A stretch of DNA of 64,000 nt, taken from the NCBI GenBank assembly GCA_963932465.1, contig OZ010793.1:259065196-259129195 (forward strand), written 5' to 3'. Shown here in pieces: positions 1 through 12,300 of the stretch. The DNA comes from Maratus speciosus (taxonomy: Eukaryota; Arthropoda; Arachnida; Araneae; Salticidae). Both the position numbers and the translations under genes were made by a program. Positions within the stretch are counted from its first letter, which is position 1; every line of letters starts with the position of its first letter. The notes under the pieces were generated by a model, which saw nothing but the letters and a program-made list of their open reading frames with translations, searched no databases and was not told where the DNA came from.

Positions 1-100
1 AAAAACTGGGACATTTTGAGATATATGAAATAAACATAAAAAGTCTCTTGCATGCACACACACACACATAAACATTTAGACTTTTTCCCATTTTTAAGTA

Positions 101-1300
101 CAGTGGAACCCCGCTAATTCGGACCCCGTTAATTTGGATCTCTGGATAATCAGGATAGGTAGATTTTCCCCCCCCCCCCAAATTTGAGACGCGATCGTCA
201 AATTTCCATAACATTCATTTATTTCATCCACGTTTTCTGAATAAAAAAGTCTTTTCTGAAAACTTTAGAAGAATACCTTAAGCATTCTTATTTAAAATCT
301 TTGATGTTATTCTTCAAATAAACAACAATGTATCACTTTAAGTTTGGCAATTTTATGGTTCCGGATGTTACAAAATATTTAAAAATTGTGAACAAAGCTG
401 TCCTCCTAATTGATAATGCCCCGACACACCCCGAAGAAAGTCAACTGACAAAAGGAAACATAATGGTAAAGTTTTTACCACCAAATGGGACAGCGCTGGT
501 ACAGTCAATGGATCAAGGAGATCTTCAGAACATTAAGTTTATAAACGACAAATGCTGAGTGAACTTTTAGAAGATGGAGAACATGGAGTGGTAGAGATTC
601 TCAAATCAATCAATATCAAGAAAGTAATCTATATGATTGCTGAATCTTGGGATCAGGGTGCTCTCTCTGAAAGTCGTGGAAGAATTTATGGCCTGCAAAT
701 TGTGATTTCTCAAATAATAAGCTTGAAACAGAAGGAAGAATAAGCGAGAATGAAAGAGAATTTACACCTCAAGATTTTGTGAGCATGTTAAAAAAAGTTG
801 ATGGTTGCTCAGATGTTGATATCAGACATTAGCAATTGGTTAGAAGCAGAAAATAATGAAGATTACACTTTACCTATAGATGACAAAATCGCTTTGTGCA
901 CAACTGAAGAAAATGAAAATTTTACAGACGAAAACACCATTATCAATGATGATCAAACAAAAGTTATTAGCCATAATGAAACAACGCCCCTTTTAGAACA
1001 ATTAATTATTTCTTTTGAACGTCAGGTAGAGACTACACCCAACGAACTACTTAATAGTTCAAGCGGATGCATGACCGTGCGGCCTGCAAAAGGTATACAA
1101 AACTGACACAGCAGAAGATCACAAACTTTATAATTACAAAGTAAACATTTTTTACTGTCTGTAAATATTCAATATGTTTAATATAAAGGTGATTTTCTGT
1201 AAGTATGTTATATTTAATTTCTTTTTTATCATTCTCCGGAATTTCGATAATCCGGATTAGGTCTGGTCCCAATTAATCCGAATTATTGGGGTTTTTGCTG
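101..1300 (+). mobile_element. Tigger/pogo-like DNA transposon, degenerate
   Basis: The ends are imperfect inverted repeats: CAGTGGAACCCCGCTAATTC on the left, and on the right, read in reverse, CAGCAAAAACCCCAATAATT. Both sides are flanked by TA (99-100 and 1301-1302), the target duplication expected of Tc1/mariner-pogo elements. The 1.2-kb body carries a broken transposase. A second copy in reverse lies in pieces at 53765-54280 and 56585-56757. Confidence 0.85.
328..1106 (+). pseudogene. pogo/Tigger DDE transposase remnant
   Basis: The first open piece (328-558) contains [11 protein letters not shown], then KFLPPNGTALVQSMDQG. These are the hallmarks of the DDE_1 domain of pogo/Tigger/jerky transposases: the second catalytic Asp lies in the IDNAP block and the last in MDQG. 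A shifted second frame (552-743) carries a weak helical match to the following region, and a third (798-1106) is acidic. The N-terminal helix-turn-helix is absent and at least two frameshifts break the gene, so no active enzyme can be made. The copy at 54076-54280 has PMDQGV in place of SMDQGD, closer to the family norm. Confidence 0.8.
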
Positions 1301-2488
1301 TATATTTTTGCTGTCTAATGCACACTATGCTAAGACACCTCGGAGATAAAACTTTCATATAATCTGACAGCAAAAATTGTTTTTTATTGGCATATAAAAA
1401 ACATGTTTAAATTAAAAACCTTGGTTATTTTTATCTTTTTATCAAATTTTTATAACTAATGTATAATGAATGTTACCTGTACATTTTGATAAAATTTTTT
1501 ATGTACCAAAAGGGCAGTTATATTCCGGAATAGATGGTGTGTGTATGTATACAGTCGGACCTCTATTTTGCAAACTTTTACTTGGAACCAAGAACATTTA
1601 GCAAATTTCTTCGTAAAATAACCTCCAAATAGCGAAGTGCATTCTCTATTTAACGAACTTTTCCTTGGGACCTAATTTTTTCTTCTTCTAATTTATTCTT
1701 TCTCTTAACCAGAGTCAGATAATATAGACGAACACGTGAACGCCGTTTGCAGACAGTTTTGAGTTTTTTTTTTTTTTTTTTTTTTTAAATACAAATTTCT
1801 TTATATATATATATATAAAAATTATCAAGACCCCGGGCTGAAAATCGGTGCGACGCACGTTGCACTTTTGAAAAGGACTGCAGACTATTTTTCAACTGGA
1901 GAAAAAAAAATTTTTGCTAGAAATTATTTGCCACGTACAATGGTACAGTATTTTTTGGAAGAAGCGCCTCAGCTCATATGAGTTTAAAACTTAAAAATAA
2001 TTATAAGTGCGGCACTCATGCCAGAACGGCAGGAACAATTTTTTATTTATTTTTTTCTTTCATGCCAGGGGCGGTAGCAGAAACAGTGCAGCACCAAAGC
2101 GGTTGCTGCAGATTAATTTAACAGATTAAAAATAAATTTTGTGTTAAAAAATAAAGGCTAAATGTTTCTCTCTTTTAAATAAAGTTTATTTGGATGAAAA
2201 TTTTAGCGAATTTTTTTACATTCCAAAAGGGAATTTGGTTTTAATATCTTAGTAAATATTATCTTCTTTTCAATAAAGTCTAATTCAGAAAACTGGAGGG
2301 GGTGTGGGGTGGGGTTGAGTGCATGTAACGTAATGCGAGGGATTGGAAAGAGGGCGTTTGTCCTTAAGTTCTGCGGACTGTTTATAAAATTTCTACTTGT
2401 GTTGCAAACTGAAAAATTCTGCTTAATAATTAATTTTTTAGTGGTGTTGCTTAGTGGCACTCCACTGGCATATAACTTTTCATTTTTA

Positions 2489-3007
2489 GGTGCGTTCGTA
2501 ATTATATAAATACGTAGCACCTATAGTCGTCGTTCAGTCCGTCTGCATATAACAGAGCAAAAACTACCCAACCGAATGGTCTGAAATTTTAACTATATGA
2601 TTGTTGCAAAAATTTGTCGAGCCATTTCAAATTTTATGAAAATCGGATGTATAGTTTAGTTACAGGGACATTCAAAAGTTTTTCTTTAGATTACGGCCAA
2701 TGGGAAAAAATTATTGCAAGTGCATTTTAATGATGTTACAGTCTTCCGAATGGTCTGAAATTTTAAATATATAATTGTTGCAAAATTTTGTAGAGCCATT
2801 TCAGATTTTATTAAAATTGGGTGTATAGTTTAATTACAGGGACAGTCAAAAGTTTTCCATTACATTACGGGCAATGGGAAAAAATTATTGCAAGTGCATT
2901 TTAATGATGTTACAGACTGTGCACTTATGAAGTGCAAAAAAATATACATTCAGTACAATATGGGGTGCAAAAAATAGTTATAAAACTAGTTATAGTACGA
3001 ACGCACC
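2489..3007. mobile_element. MITE with GGTGCGTTCGTA termini
   Basis: The left end GGTGCGTTCGTA and the right end TACGAACGCACC are perfect 12-bp inverted repeats. The flanks share TCATTT with some decay. The inserted piece splits a repeat whose two halves (2310-2400 and 3040-3150) are contiguous at 57390-57560, which confirms a discrete insertion. No coding sequence. Superfamily unresolved. Confidence 0.8.
2572..2919. repeat. two tandem 174-bp units inside the MITE
   Basis: A unit beginning CCGAATGGTCTGAAATTTTA at 2572 recurs at 2746 with scattered substitutions. The period is 174 bp and both copies end with AATGATGTTACAG. Confidence 0.9.
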
Positions 3008-3393
3008 TCATTTGCCACGTTTGACGAGCAATTTCCTACTTGTTGTTAGCGGCAATATAGGACTCGGGAAGGGCGCAGCTTTTTTTTTTTTTTTCCCAGA
3101 AAATTTTTAAGAAATTATTTCAGTTCACAGACAGTTTTACATTTTATCTAAGTCTGCTCTTAACACATTTTATGATGATCAATGACCATGAACAGGCCTT
3201 ACCAGGCACCTAAGTCACAAAGAGCAGTAAAATTGCTGTGATTCTTTGCTTTCCATCCAAGAAGTCCAAACTTTAAATATTCCCTTTTAACCCTCAGTGG
3301 AGAAACCCCATGTCCTTAAACTATAGTTTCCCGTTTTCTAGATTGTTGATCATGATCAATCGTGTTGATAATTTCGTTTCTTGTAGTTCAAAA

Positions 3394-3540
3394 ATGTCAA
3401 AGCGAAAGTGCTAGAGCATCAAAGAAAAAAAAATTATTCTTGATGAGGTGGATAAAAGCGTGAAGAAAAAGAATTCTGCTTTAAAATCTGGTATTCCTCT
3501 CAAGACAGCTTATCAGCCATAATAAAAAATCGCGATTTTA
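3394..3540 (+). pseudogene. pogo/Tigger transposase N-terminal fragment
   Basis: The reading starts MSKRKC, hits an in-frame stop, then continues EKKIILDEVDKSVKKKNSAL and SGIPLKTA. This resembles the CENP-B/pogo N-terminal helix-turn-helix. The rest of the transposase is missing. Position and strand agree with the terminal repeats of the enclosing element at 1552-3827. Confidence 0.7.
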
Positions 3541-3839
3541 ATGTAAAATAATTTTTTTAACTGAAAATACAATGTCAATGTTTTGTTTCATTCTTATTTC
3601 CCTTGCAGTTTTCTTTTTGATGGGTAAAATAAATAAAACAAATAGATATAATTTATTAAAAAAAAAGTGACTAATTACTTTTTTAAATTGTATTTAGTGT
3701 TTATGGACTTAAATTACATTTTATGTAGTTTAAAGTATTTTAAAAAGTTAGTCTCTATTTAACGAATTTTCCATATAACGAACTTTTTTTCGGGATTTAT
3801 CTACTTCGTTAAATAGAGGTCCAACTGTATTTTATTTAA

Positions 3840-4439
3840 GAAGTCAAACTTTAAATTTATTGGCTTGGCACTGAAAATTTTAATGGTAGAAATAAATTTA
3901 TTAAAAATGAATTTTTTTCTTTATTCTAAAACAAATATTTTACATTTGAAGAGAAATTTTGAAGGAATTAGACAACTTTACAGTCATTGTATTTATTTGG
4001 CAGAAAGGGTTAAAGAAAATAATACAATCTATTGAAAATGGTAGAAACTCGAGCATAAACTTCCTGCTCCTTTTAATTTAGCAAGGAAGTTTTCAAATGT
4101 AACAGAGAGCAATGTCAGGAGTGAACGATAATTTTCAGATGTTGAAAACATACAATGTTCCTAAAATCTTGGAACAAACTTTCAGGGGAGATAATGTGGT
4201 CAAGACAAGCATTTGCCCCTTGAGGGGCAAGCAATTACATTTGTATAATGCTGAATTCCCACCGGAAAATTAGAAAAATTTATTTCAAAATAAGGAAAAG
4301 CAATTTTGCAATTTTTTCTTACCAAAGTTAGAAAAGCAAAATTTCATAAAATTTTTCTGGTGTAAATCTTCATTAATCGTAAGTGGGATAAAATATATCC
4401 CACCGCCCCTCAAGGGATTAATGAAATTTGCATGATTAA
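3840..4439. other. intronic spacer, no gene seen
   Basis: AT-rich sequence beyond the last FUBP exon visible in the window. A short palindrome GCCCCTTGAGGGGC at about 4216 and a related GCCCCTCAAGGG near 4405 could be internal ends of an old element. Nothing coding was recognised. Confidence 0.4.
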
Positions 4440-4888
4440 TGATTTTCGCGATATCTTAATTAAATTTGAAGAGGTTTTTTCGCAATCTTTTAACGAAAAT
4501 CGCATTTTTTTTCCACAATCCTTTGGCCCCGTTTTGATCGTTTTTTGAAGAAATTAACAATCCTTTGACAAAATTCACTTTTTTTTGTGTGTGTGTGTGT
4601 GTGTGTGTATGTATTTGCGATCTTTTGACGAAATTTGTATATTTTTGCGCCCTAGTGGTGAAATGTGTTTTTTTCACCATCTAACAAAATTAGCGTTTTT
4701 TCACGATCTTTTGATGAAATTAGCAATCATTTGGCAAAATTCACGTTTTTCTCACGATCCTTTGACGAAATTCGTGTGTTTTTGGCAATCTATTGATCGC
4801 ACGATTTTTCGCGATCTTTCGACGAAATAATGTTTTTCCACAATCTTTTGTCCGCTTTAGAAGAAATTAGCAATCCTTTGACAAAATC
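4440..4888. repeat. FR minisatellite array, T-type orientation
   Basis: Roughly fifteen diverged units of about 30 bp with core TTTGACGAAATTxGCG and spacer CGATC. A (GT)n microsatellite at about 4587-4608 interrupts the array. Confidence 0.85.
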
Positions 4889-4892
4889 AGAG

Positions 4893-5513
4893 ACCTGGAG
4901 CTTCCCGGAACTATGTTTTCCCTGGAGTCGGAGCCCTAAATTTTCCTGTGCTCCAGGGCTCCTTTAGTTTTTAATATTCTTTTAAATCTTTTTTTTCCAC
5001 TCTTAAATTTCCACGCTTAAAATATTTTACTTACATCATTATTCAGTATTTTATTATATCATTTTTTTGGGTTTTAATTAGAGATGAAAAACTTCTCAAA
5101 ACATGGTAACACTACTTTACTTCTACTTTCTACTTGAGCTAGGTGACAACACTAGCCGCCTGCTGTCTACATGCGTAGTTGTACAATTTTGGTTGTTTGA
5201 AAAGTGTAGAAGAAATTTAAGATTTTTGTGTTTAAAATTCCATCAAACTTTCTATTTTAAAAGCAAAAGCTAAAAGATACATTTCATATATAAAAGTCAT
5301 TTTCTGAACAAGCATTTCAAGTTTGATGAGAAGAAAAATGTATTTTGTCAGATTTTTAATGAAGGTAAAGGAAGAAAGAATTTGTGAGCAAAAAATTAAA
5401 TGTGTAAATTAAAATCTGCAACTTAGAAGCGTGAAGTCGGAGCCGAGTTGGAGCCACGGTATTTTATCTTGGAGCGGAGCTGGAGCATCAAAAATTGTTT
5501 GGCTCCGGGTCAC
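4893..5513. mobile_element. GGAGC-rich short element, also at 52750-53030
   Basis: One end has CTGGAGCTTCCCGGAAC; the other has GGAGCTGGAGCATC and GGCTCCGGGTCACTGG. The right half matches 52750-53030 in reverse, including TTTTTGATGCTCCAGCTCC and the following 200 bp, so this is a dispersed repeat. The termini look like weak inverted repeats. No open reading frame. Confidence 0.6.
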
Positions 5514-6294
5514 TGGACAAAATTCAAGGCGATCACTTGACAAAAACAGTGCATATTTTTCAAAAATTTTTGACTGCGTTTTTTTTTTGCTTTTTCGACG
5601 AAATTAGCGGCTTAGAAAAAGTTCTGGATCAACGAAATCATGCTAAATTTCATTTTGGCAACAAGTACATTTCGGCGCAAAATGAAAAAACAGCTGTTTT
5701 GTAGCAGCTTGGCACGTCTTACATCCCTGCTATTATCAAACCCAAAAGTTTTTCTATTTTGTTTAGAAACACTTATTTCTGAAAAAGCAAGAAACATTAC
5801 TTACTAAATAAAATTTAAGAACTTGCATTTGTACATCGTTACTTCCTATGAAAATGCTAATTAATCATCCCATTAATCATCATTTTAATCATCCTCGTGG
5901 TTAGTTTTCAAGTTAAACTTTACAAACTGCAAATAAATAATCTAAAAACATTCTATTTTATTTAAATATGATTGTTTTTATTTATTTTAAATATATTTGT
6001 AAGTTGACAGTTAAAATTGTGAAAATAAAGTAAAAGTAAAAATTTTGAAAAGTTTATAAACATGTTTTAAAAGATTTTTTTTAAGTATTCGGTTCAGCCA
6101 AATACTTTTTGATATTCGGCCTAACCGATTATTCGGTAATATGGCTGAATACTGAATAGATATCGAATATTCGGTGCATCCCTGTAAATAATTATAAAAA
6201 TAGTATTTCAAGTTAATGACTATAGTTTGTAGTTTTATAAATATGCAAAAATTGAAATAATACATTATATATAATTATGTAATAAAATCCATAC
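5514..6294. other. short FR units and a hAT-like remnant
   Basis: 5515-5615 holds three or four degraded FR units. 6085-6183 is rich in ATTCGG and ends GAATATTCGGTGCATCCCTG, like one end of the ATTCGG-rich element at 60485-61588. The remainder is unassigned intronic or flanking sequence. Confidence 0.5.
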
Positions 6295-6393
6295 CTCAAC
6301 TTTCTGTGGGTCACCTGATATTCTTAAAGGTTTTTCATGTGCCGTTTGTTGGGGACCATCTTGTATTAGTATCATTTTGACACCACCTTTTTC
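6295..6393 (-). CDS. FUBP: FUBP exon: second half of KH2
   Basis: A 99-nt phase 0-0 exon encodes [15 protein letters not shown] through [13 protein letters not shown], the beta2-beta3 and last-helix start of KH2. The acceptor is AAACTAG and the donor GAG/GTATGG. It follows exon 18756-18921 in phase across a 12.4-kb intron. No further exon was found between 1 and 6294. Confidence 0.93.
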
Positions 6394-9300
6394 CTAGTTT
6401 AAAAAATAAAATTATAAAATATTTTTACAAGAAAAGTTAAAATACAAAACATAAATTTACATAGAGTGTACAGTTTACATCTTACAATTTTCACCAAATA
6501 AAATATCATGCTTTAACTCAAATTAGAGTGAAATATCATATATATATATATAGTTTAAAAAAATTCTATTGCAGAAAAAATATAAACACATCCTTTTTAT
6601 GTTATGTGCAAAAGACACATTCATGCTTTAGCACACCCTTAAAGAAGTACTTTTTTCCCCCTCTTGCATTCTTATTCCCATCATGGGTGCAAAAAGTCTA
6701 TCTAAGCCAAGACTGAAAACTTTTCTGAGTATTAGGAAAAAACAAATGAAAATAGGCTACAGAATTTCTATGTCTTGCATTATGGTTAAAAAATTGCTTC
6801 TTGCAATAAAAGAAAGTGCTTAATAATAAAATTGCCATAATTTAAGTATATAAAGTAGAATTTAATATCAATCAAAAATATGTCCAAGACTGAAATCAGT
6901 CCTGAGAGAGAGACAAAGTAGTGCACCCATGTTTTCCATAACTGTTGAAAGATTTAGTATCAAACATGATTCATAATAGAACGATGCTAGAGAAATTCTT
7001 ACAATTCATTTTAGCACATTTTCTACACCTGATTTGCAAAATACAAAATGCAGGCTCTAGGATGTGCAATAGAACTAGTTATTGCCATGGAAATACTATA
7101 GCACATCATTCAAATATAGAATTGGAGAAACAATACATAAAGAAATTGTGAAGGTCTTTTTAGGATGCAAAATTATTCCCTGAAAGAAAAAAATTTAGGT
7201 GAACAATCAAAGGAAAGACATTTTGTAATAGTCAAGAGTTCGTAAATATGATGTTTTTAAAATATCTCATTTTGGAATATATCAGTTATTTTCAAAATAT
7301 ATTATTGATTCAAAATCCCTATTGATGATTATAAATATTTTCAGAGCTAATATGTTATAAACTAAACATAGTTGCAAAAAGTCCATCCAACACAAGACTG
7401 AAAATTTTTTTCAGCATTAGATATAACCAAATGGAAATGGGCTAGAAGATTTCTATATCTTGTATAATGGCTAAAAATTGTCTTACAATTTAAAAAAAAA
7501 AAGTGGCTGATGGTAAAATTGCTATTATAAATAGAATTTACTATCAGTCAAAAATTTCTTCAAGACTGATCAGACCCGAGACTGAAGGTCTTGCACTCAT
7601 GGAACTAAAACATACTGCACCTAACCATGAAAATGTAATAATAAAACACAGTCAATAACAGTTAAATTCACTTACTTGTTTTGACTAAAAATATACACAA
7701 TATTTTGGAAATAAATATCGGATACATATCATAACAGATCTTTGAAAATGAGAAATAGTAGCACAAAAAATTCAAATTAAACTGGAGGTTGGTAGCTTCT
7801 TTTTACACTGCAAATCAGGTTAACTAATTGTTTTCGGTTCGGACAGAGTTTAAATTTCTGCTGGTTGGGTTCCGGTTAACCAAATTATTCGATAGTTTTT
7901 TATACCCTTTCACAGGGCTACAAAATTTGGCAGGAAGGTGCCTCTATATCTGAAGTTATGTACCTTGAGAGAGAGAAGCCAGTGCTAGGTTTTTTTTTTT
8001 TACAGTAAATTTTGTTTCAAATTTTGCGGTGAATTTTCTACATTAGTAAAAGGATTTTTCAATTATTTATCAGATTTTTAGCATTGCTTTACCGCGATCC
8101 TTTGACTAAACCCATGTTTTATTTCAACAAAACTAGTGTCTTCTTTCCGCAGTCCTTCGAAGTTTTGTTTCCATGATCTTTTGGCAAAATTTGTGCTTTC
8201 TTTCTGCGATGTTTCGACAAAATTAACATTTTCTTTTCATGATCTTTTGGTGAAATTGGGGTTTCTACTGCTATCCTTTGATGAAATTTTCTTCTGCGAC
8301 TAATTGACCCCCCCCCCCCCCCCCCAAGTTTTCTTCCACGACAGATTCACGAATAATATAATCCCATAAAAGAAAGAAAATCGCAGACTTCCAAGAAGTT
8401 TTTAAAATACTCACGGAAGTATCAGAGGCCCATGAGAGAATCTCGAGGGTGGAAATACTGCACAGCATTTATTATGTGGGACTTTCTTTTTCTGCATGCA
8501 AATTGCACACGCTATTTTAAACCCTGCCCCCTCAAGAAACTGTTGAAATGACATCAAATTCTTGATATAAATATTTACAGAAACACAATTCATTCGTAGT
8601 TACCATTAAGATGGTTTTATGTTAAGTCTGAAATTTCAGACTAATGACCAATTTTCTTTAATCTTTCGGAACAGAATCACACCTTAAAAATATGCTGCGC
8701 TGACTGAAAAATTACAACTCTGAAAAAAAATATGGTTTTTTCAGAAAATCTTAGTTTGAAAGTACCAAATCATAGAAACTACGATTTTTTTCCGCAACAG
8801 TTGGCAGCTCTGCATTAATCAAATTTATGATTCTTTTTTTCCCCACAATCTTTTGACGAAATTCACGATTTCTTTCTGCAATTTTTTCATGAAATGATTT
8901 TTTTTTCTTTCTTCAAGCGACCAATTGAAGAAATCAACTATTTGTTTCTGAGATCTTTGACGAAATTCACAATATTTTTCTACGATCGTTTGAAGAAATA
9001 GCTTAAGAAAATTCATTTTTTCAACTTATCTGGAGTCTGGCACAGATTTCTTTTGGCTGTGTATAATGAAAACAGCCATCAATTATTCTTTTCTTTGAAA
9101 AAAGCACCATTCTTTTTCCCCTCCAAAATTGCCAAATGCTGCAAACTTCAAAACTTTATTTTCAAAGATAGCTTTTTTTTAATGACAAATATTACGTAAG
9201 GAAAAAACAAGAATCAACAAACATTAACACTAAGTGCAGTACTAAGAATGTGCAAATTTAAGAACAAAAGAAACACTGGTTAAATTTCCATTATACAAAC

Positions 9301-12300
9301 CTTTTGAGAGAGAACAAAAGAATTTATTAAACAGAAGTTCAATTATACAATTATATATATGCATGCATATATACAGTGAGTTAAGAAATTATAAGACCAC
9401 TTTGAATTTGAAAATTATGAAGTAAATAAGGGCTCTAATTATAGTTTAAACACATGAGATATCAAAATACAATATATTAAAATTAATTTGCAATAACTTT
9501 GAATAATACAATAATTAAGTATGTTAACAAAAATATAAGCAATGATTGAAAAACACACTGTTATACCCATAAACATTATAAGACCACTTGTCTAAAAACA
9601 AAAATATGTAAATTAATAAGATATGTGTCTTCCATTTTTCCTTATAACCTCAAACACTTTGTTTTTCATAGAAGTGACCAGGCGATTAAGTACAGATTCA
9701 GAAATTTTGTGTCATTCTTTTACAATGTTTACTTCTAGTTCATTGGCAGATAAAACTGTTTATTATTAGCATAAACTTTGTGACTTAATATCCCACAAAG
9801 ATTTTCCATAGGGTTCAAGTCTGGACTTCGACTTGGCCATGACAAAACAGGAATTTTTTTCTTTTTTAAACCATTACTGGTATGTTGGATTTAGACAGAT
9901 GGCAAGAAGCATTGTCTTGCTAAAACATTCAGTTAGCACCCCCTAAAAAAGGTCCAAACTGTATCAAATGATCGTATAAATATAGCCTGATATTACGCAG
10001 AGTACATACGTCCCGAAATTCTGGTTAAATCACATAATCCATCATGATTAAAAGCTCCCCAAAGCATTACTGATCCTCCTCCCATTTGTCGAATTAAGAG
10101 TTGTTTCGGTTCCTTCCTCAAATCATGCCAATAGTGTTTATAACCATCAGGACCGTCAAGATTAAATTTTTTTTTTCATCTGAAAATATCACTTGTTTCT
10201 ATTTCTTGTCCCATGACATTTTTTACCCATTTCAGTCTCTCTTCTTTATGATGTTTCATTAACCTTGGTATTTTCAACAGTTTCATACATTTTGCATTAC
10301 TATTTGATTTCAGACTCTTCCAAACTGTTATGTGTGAAGTTCTTTTGCAGGTGTTTAGAAATTTCCAGAGTTGAAAGACCTTTTTGAGTTGATAATCAAA
10401 ATATTTGTTGATCATCCAGTGCTGTCAAAATCTTTTTTTCTAATTATTTCATTGTGAATGGCAGTTTTAAAACGCTTTATTAATGGAGCGACTTCTCGTT
10501 CACAGGGTTCATACAGAGTTGGGAAGAAAATATCCAAGGAGTACCCAAAAAATCCAAGGAGTACAAAAAATTAAGGATTTGCCATTTTCTTTTTTTTTTT
10601 TGTCATTGTTGTCGATGTTTTTATGTGCTGCACCGTTATGTGGTATGCAGACCTGCCAACCTTTGAAAATGTGAAATCGTAGCACACAAAACTAAAATTA
10701 ATCTGCAGGTTGGTTGGTTGGTTTTTCGTGTTTCGCAGCCATCTTTTGACATTCATTAAAAGGAATAAGGTTTCAGTCTTTCAACAACTCAATATATTTT
10801 TTCCCTCTGAAAATTTTTATACGATTTTTAGAGTTTCTTCTCGTTAGCCTGGTTCCAATTTTTTAGCCCAGTGCAGTAAATTTTGACGAAATTCGCGATT
10901 TTTTTCCAGCAATCATTTCAGGATCTTCGCTTTTTTTTTTTTTTTTTTTTTTTCTTTCCCAAAAATTGTAATTTAAATTTTTCTATCACGATTCTTAGTA
11001 GAAATCCGCACTATTTACCACGAACTTTTGACGAAATTTCCATTTTTTACCGCGATCCTTTGACGAAATAAGTGTTTTATTTCCACGATCTTTCGGCGAA
11101 ATTTATGTTTTGTTTCTGCGATATTTTGACAAAATTCACGTTTCTACCAAGATCCTTTGACGAAATTTATTTTCTTCTGCGACCAATTGACGAAATTAAT
11201 ATTTTTACACGGTCATTTGTCGAAATTAGCGATAGGTTATCGCAAACGATTGGCAAAATTTTCAATATCTTTTCGCGACCAATTAACAAAATTGACTACT
11301 CGTTTCCGCGACCTTTTGACGAAATTTGCAATATTTTCCCCTCGATAGTTTATCGAAATTAGTGATATTTTGCGCAATTTTTGACGAAATTCGCAATCTC
11401 TTTCTGAACTCTTACCGAAATTATCTTCAATTGGTCGCTGAATAAAATCGCTAATCACTATTTGTTTCTGAGACCTTTGACGAAATACCAGATATTTTTC
11501 CGCGATCATTTGAAGAAATTTTCATTTTTTTCCGCGATCGATTCATGAATTAATTTGGGGAAATTCCATAAAAGAAAAAAAAAATTTTGCAGACTTCGAA
11601 GAAATTTTAAAATATACTCGCAAAAGTATTATAGGTCTGTGGAAGAATTTACAGGAGGGAATACTGCACAGCATTTTTCTTTATGCAGGACTCTCCTTTT
11701 CCGTTTGCAAATCATGCGATTTTGCACACTATTTCAAACCTTGCCCCTCAAAGAACCCCCTCCCCCCTCCAGAAATTCTTAAAATGGCACCCCTGTTTCT
11801 AAGGAAGGGAATTCCTGTATAAATATTTACAGAAACACGATTCACTCGTGGTTAATATACATAAAGAGGGTTTTTATGTTAAGAAGTTTGTTTTGCAGCC
11901 CAGATTTTTTTTCCGTGAGCATTTTTTAATGTCCGAATTTTCGGACTAATGACCAATTTTTTTAAAATTTTCGGAAATGAAAACTAGGTGTATTCTGTTA
12001 CAGAGTGATTCTGTTACGAAATTTTGGAACAGAATCACTCCTGAAAAATAAGCTGCGCTGGATAAAAATTGCAACTAGAAACAAAAAATGCATTTGTGTA
12101 TATTTTGCAAAAAATCATAGTTTAAGACCGATTTTCATAGCATCGTAGATTATAGGTCCAAATCGTAGCAACTACGATTTTTTCGTAGCAGTTGGCAGGT
12201 ATGGGTATGCACACTATAATTTTTAATGCCCAATTTGGAGAGAAAAACATTTCAAAAACAAATTTTACTCTATTAGAATCTAATTGTTAGTGCTGAAATT

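Larger units (their letters stand above)
1552..3827 (+). mobile_element. pogo/Tigger-like element with nested insertions
   Basis: The left end CAGTCGGACCTCTATTT matches the reverse of the right end (AAATAGAGGTCCAACTG). Both are flanked by TA (1550-1551 and 3828-3829). Subterminal ATTTAACGAA repeats occur at both ends. It contains an N-terminal transposase fragment at 3394, a nested MITE at 2489-3007 and a segment at 2064-2160 shared with 53147-53265. Confidence 0.8.
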
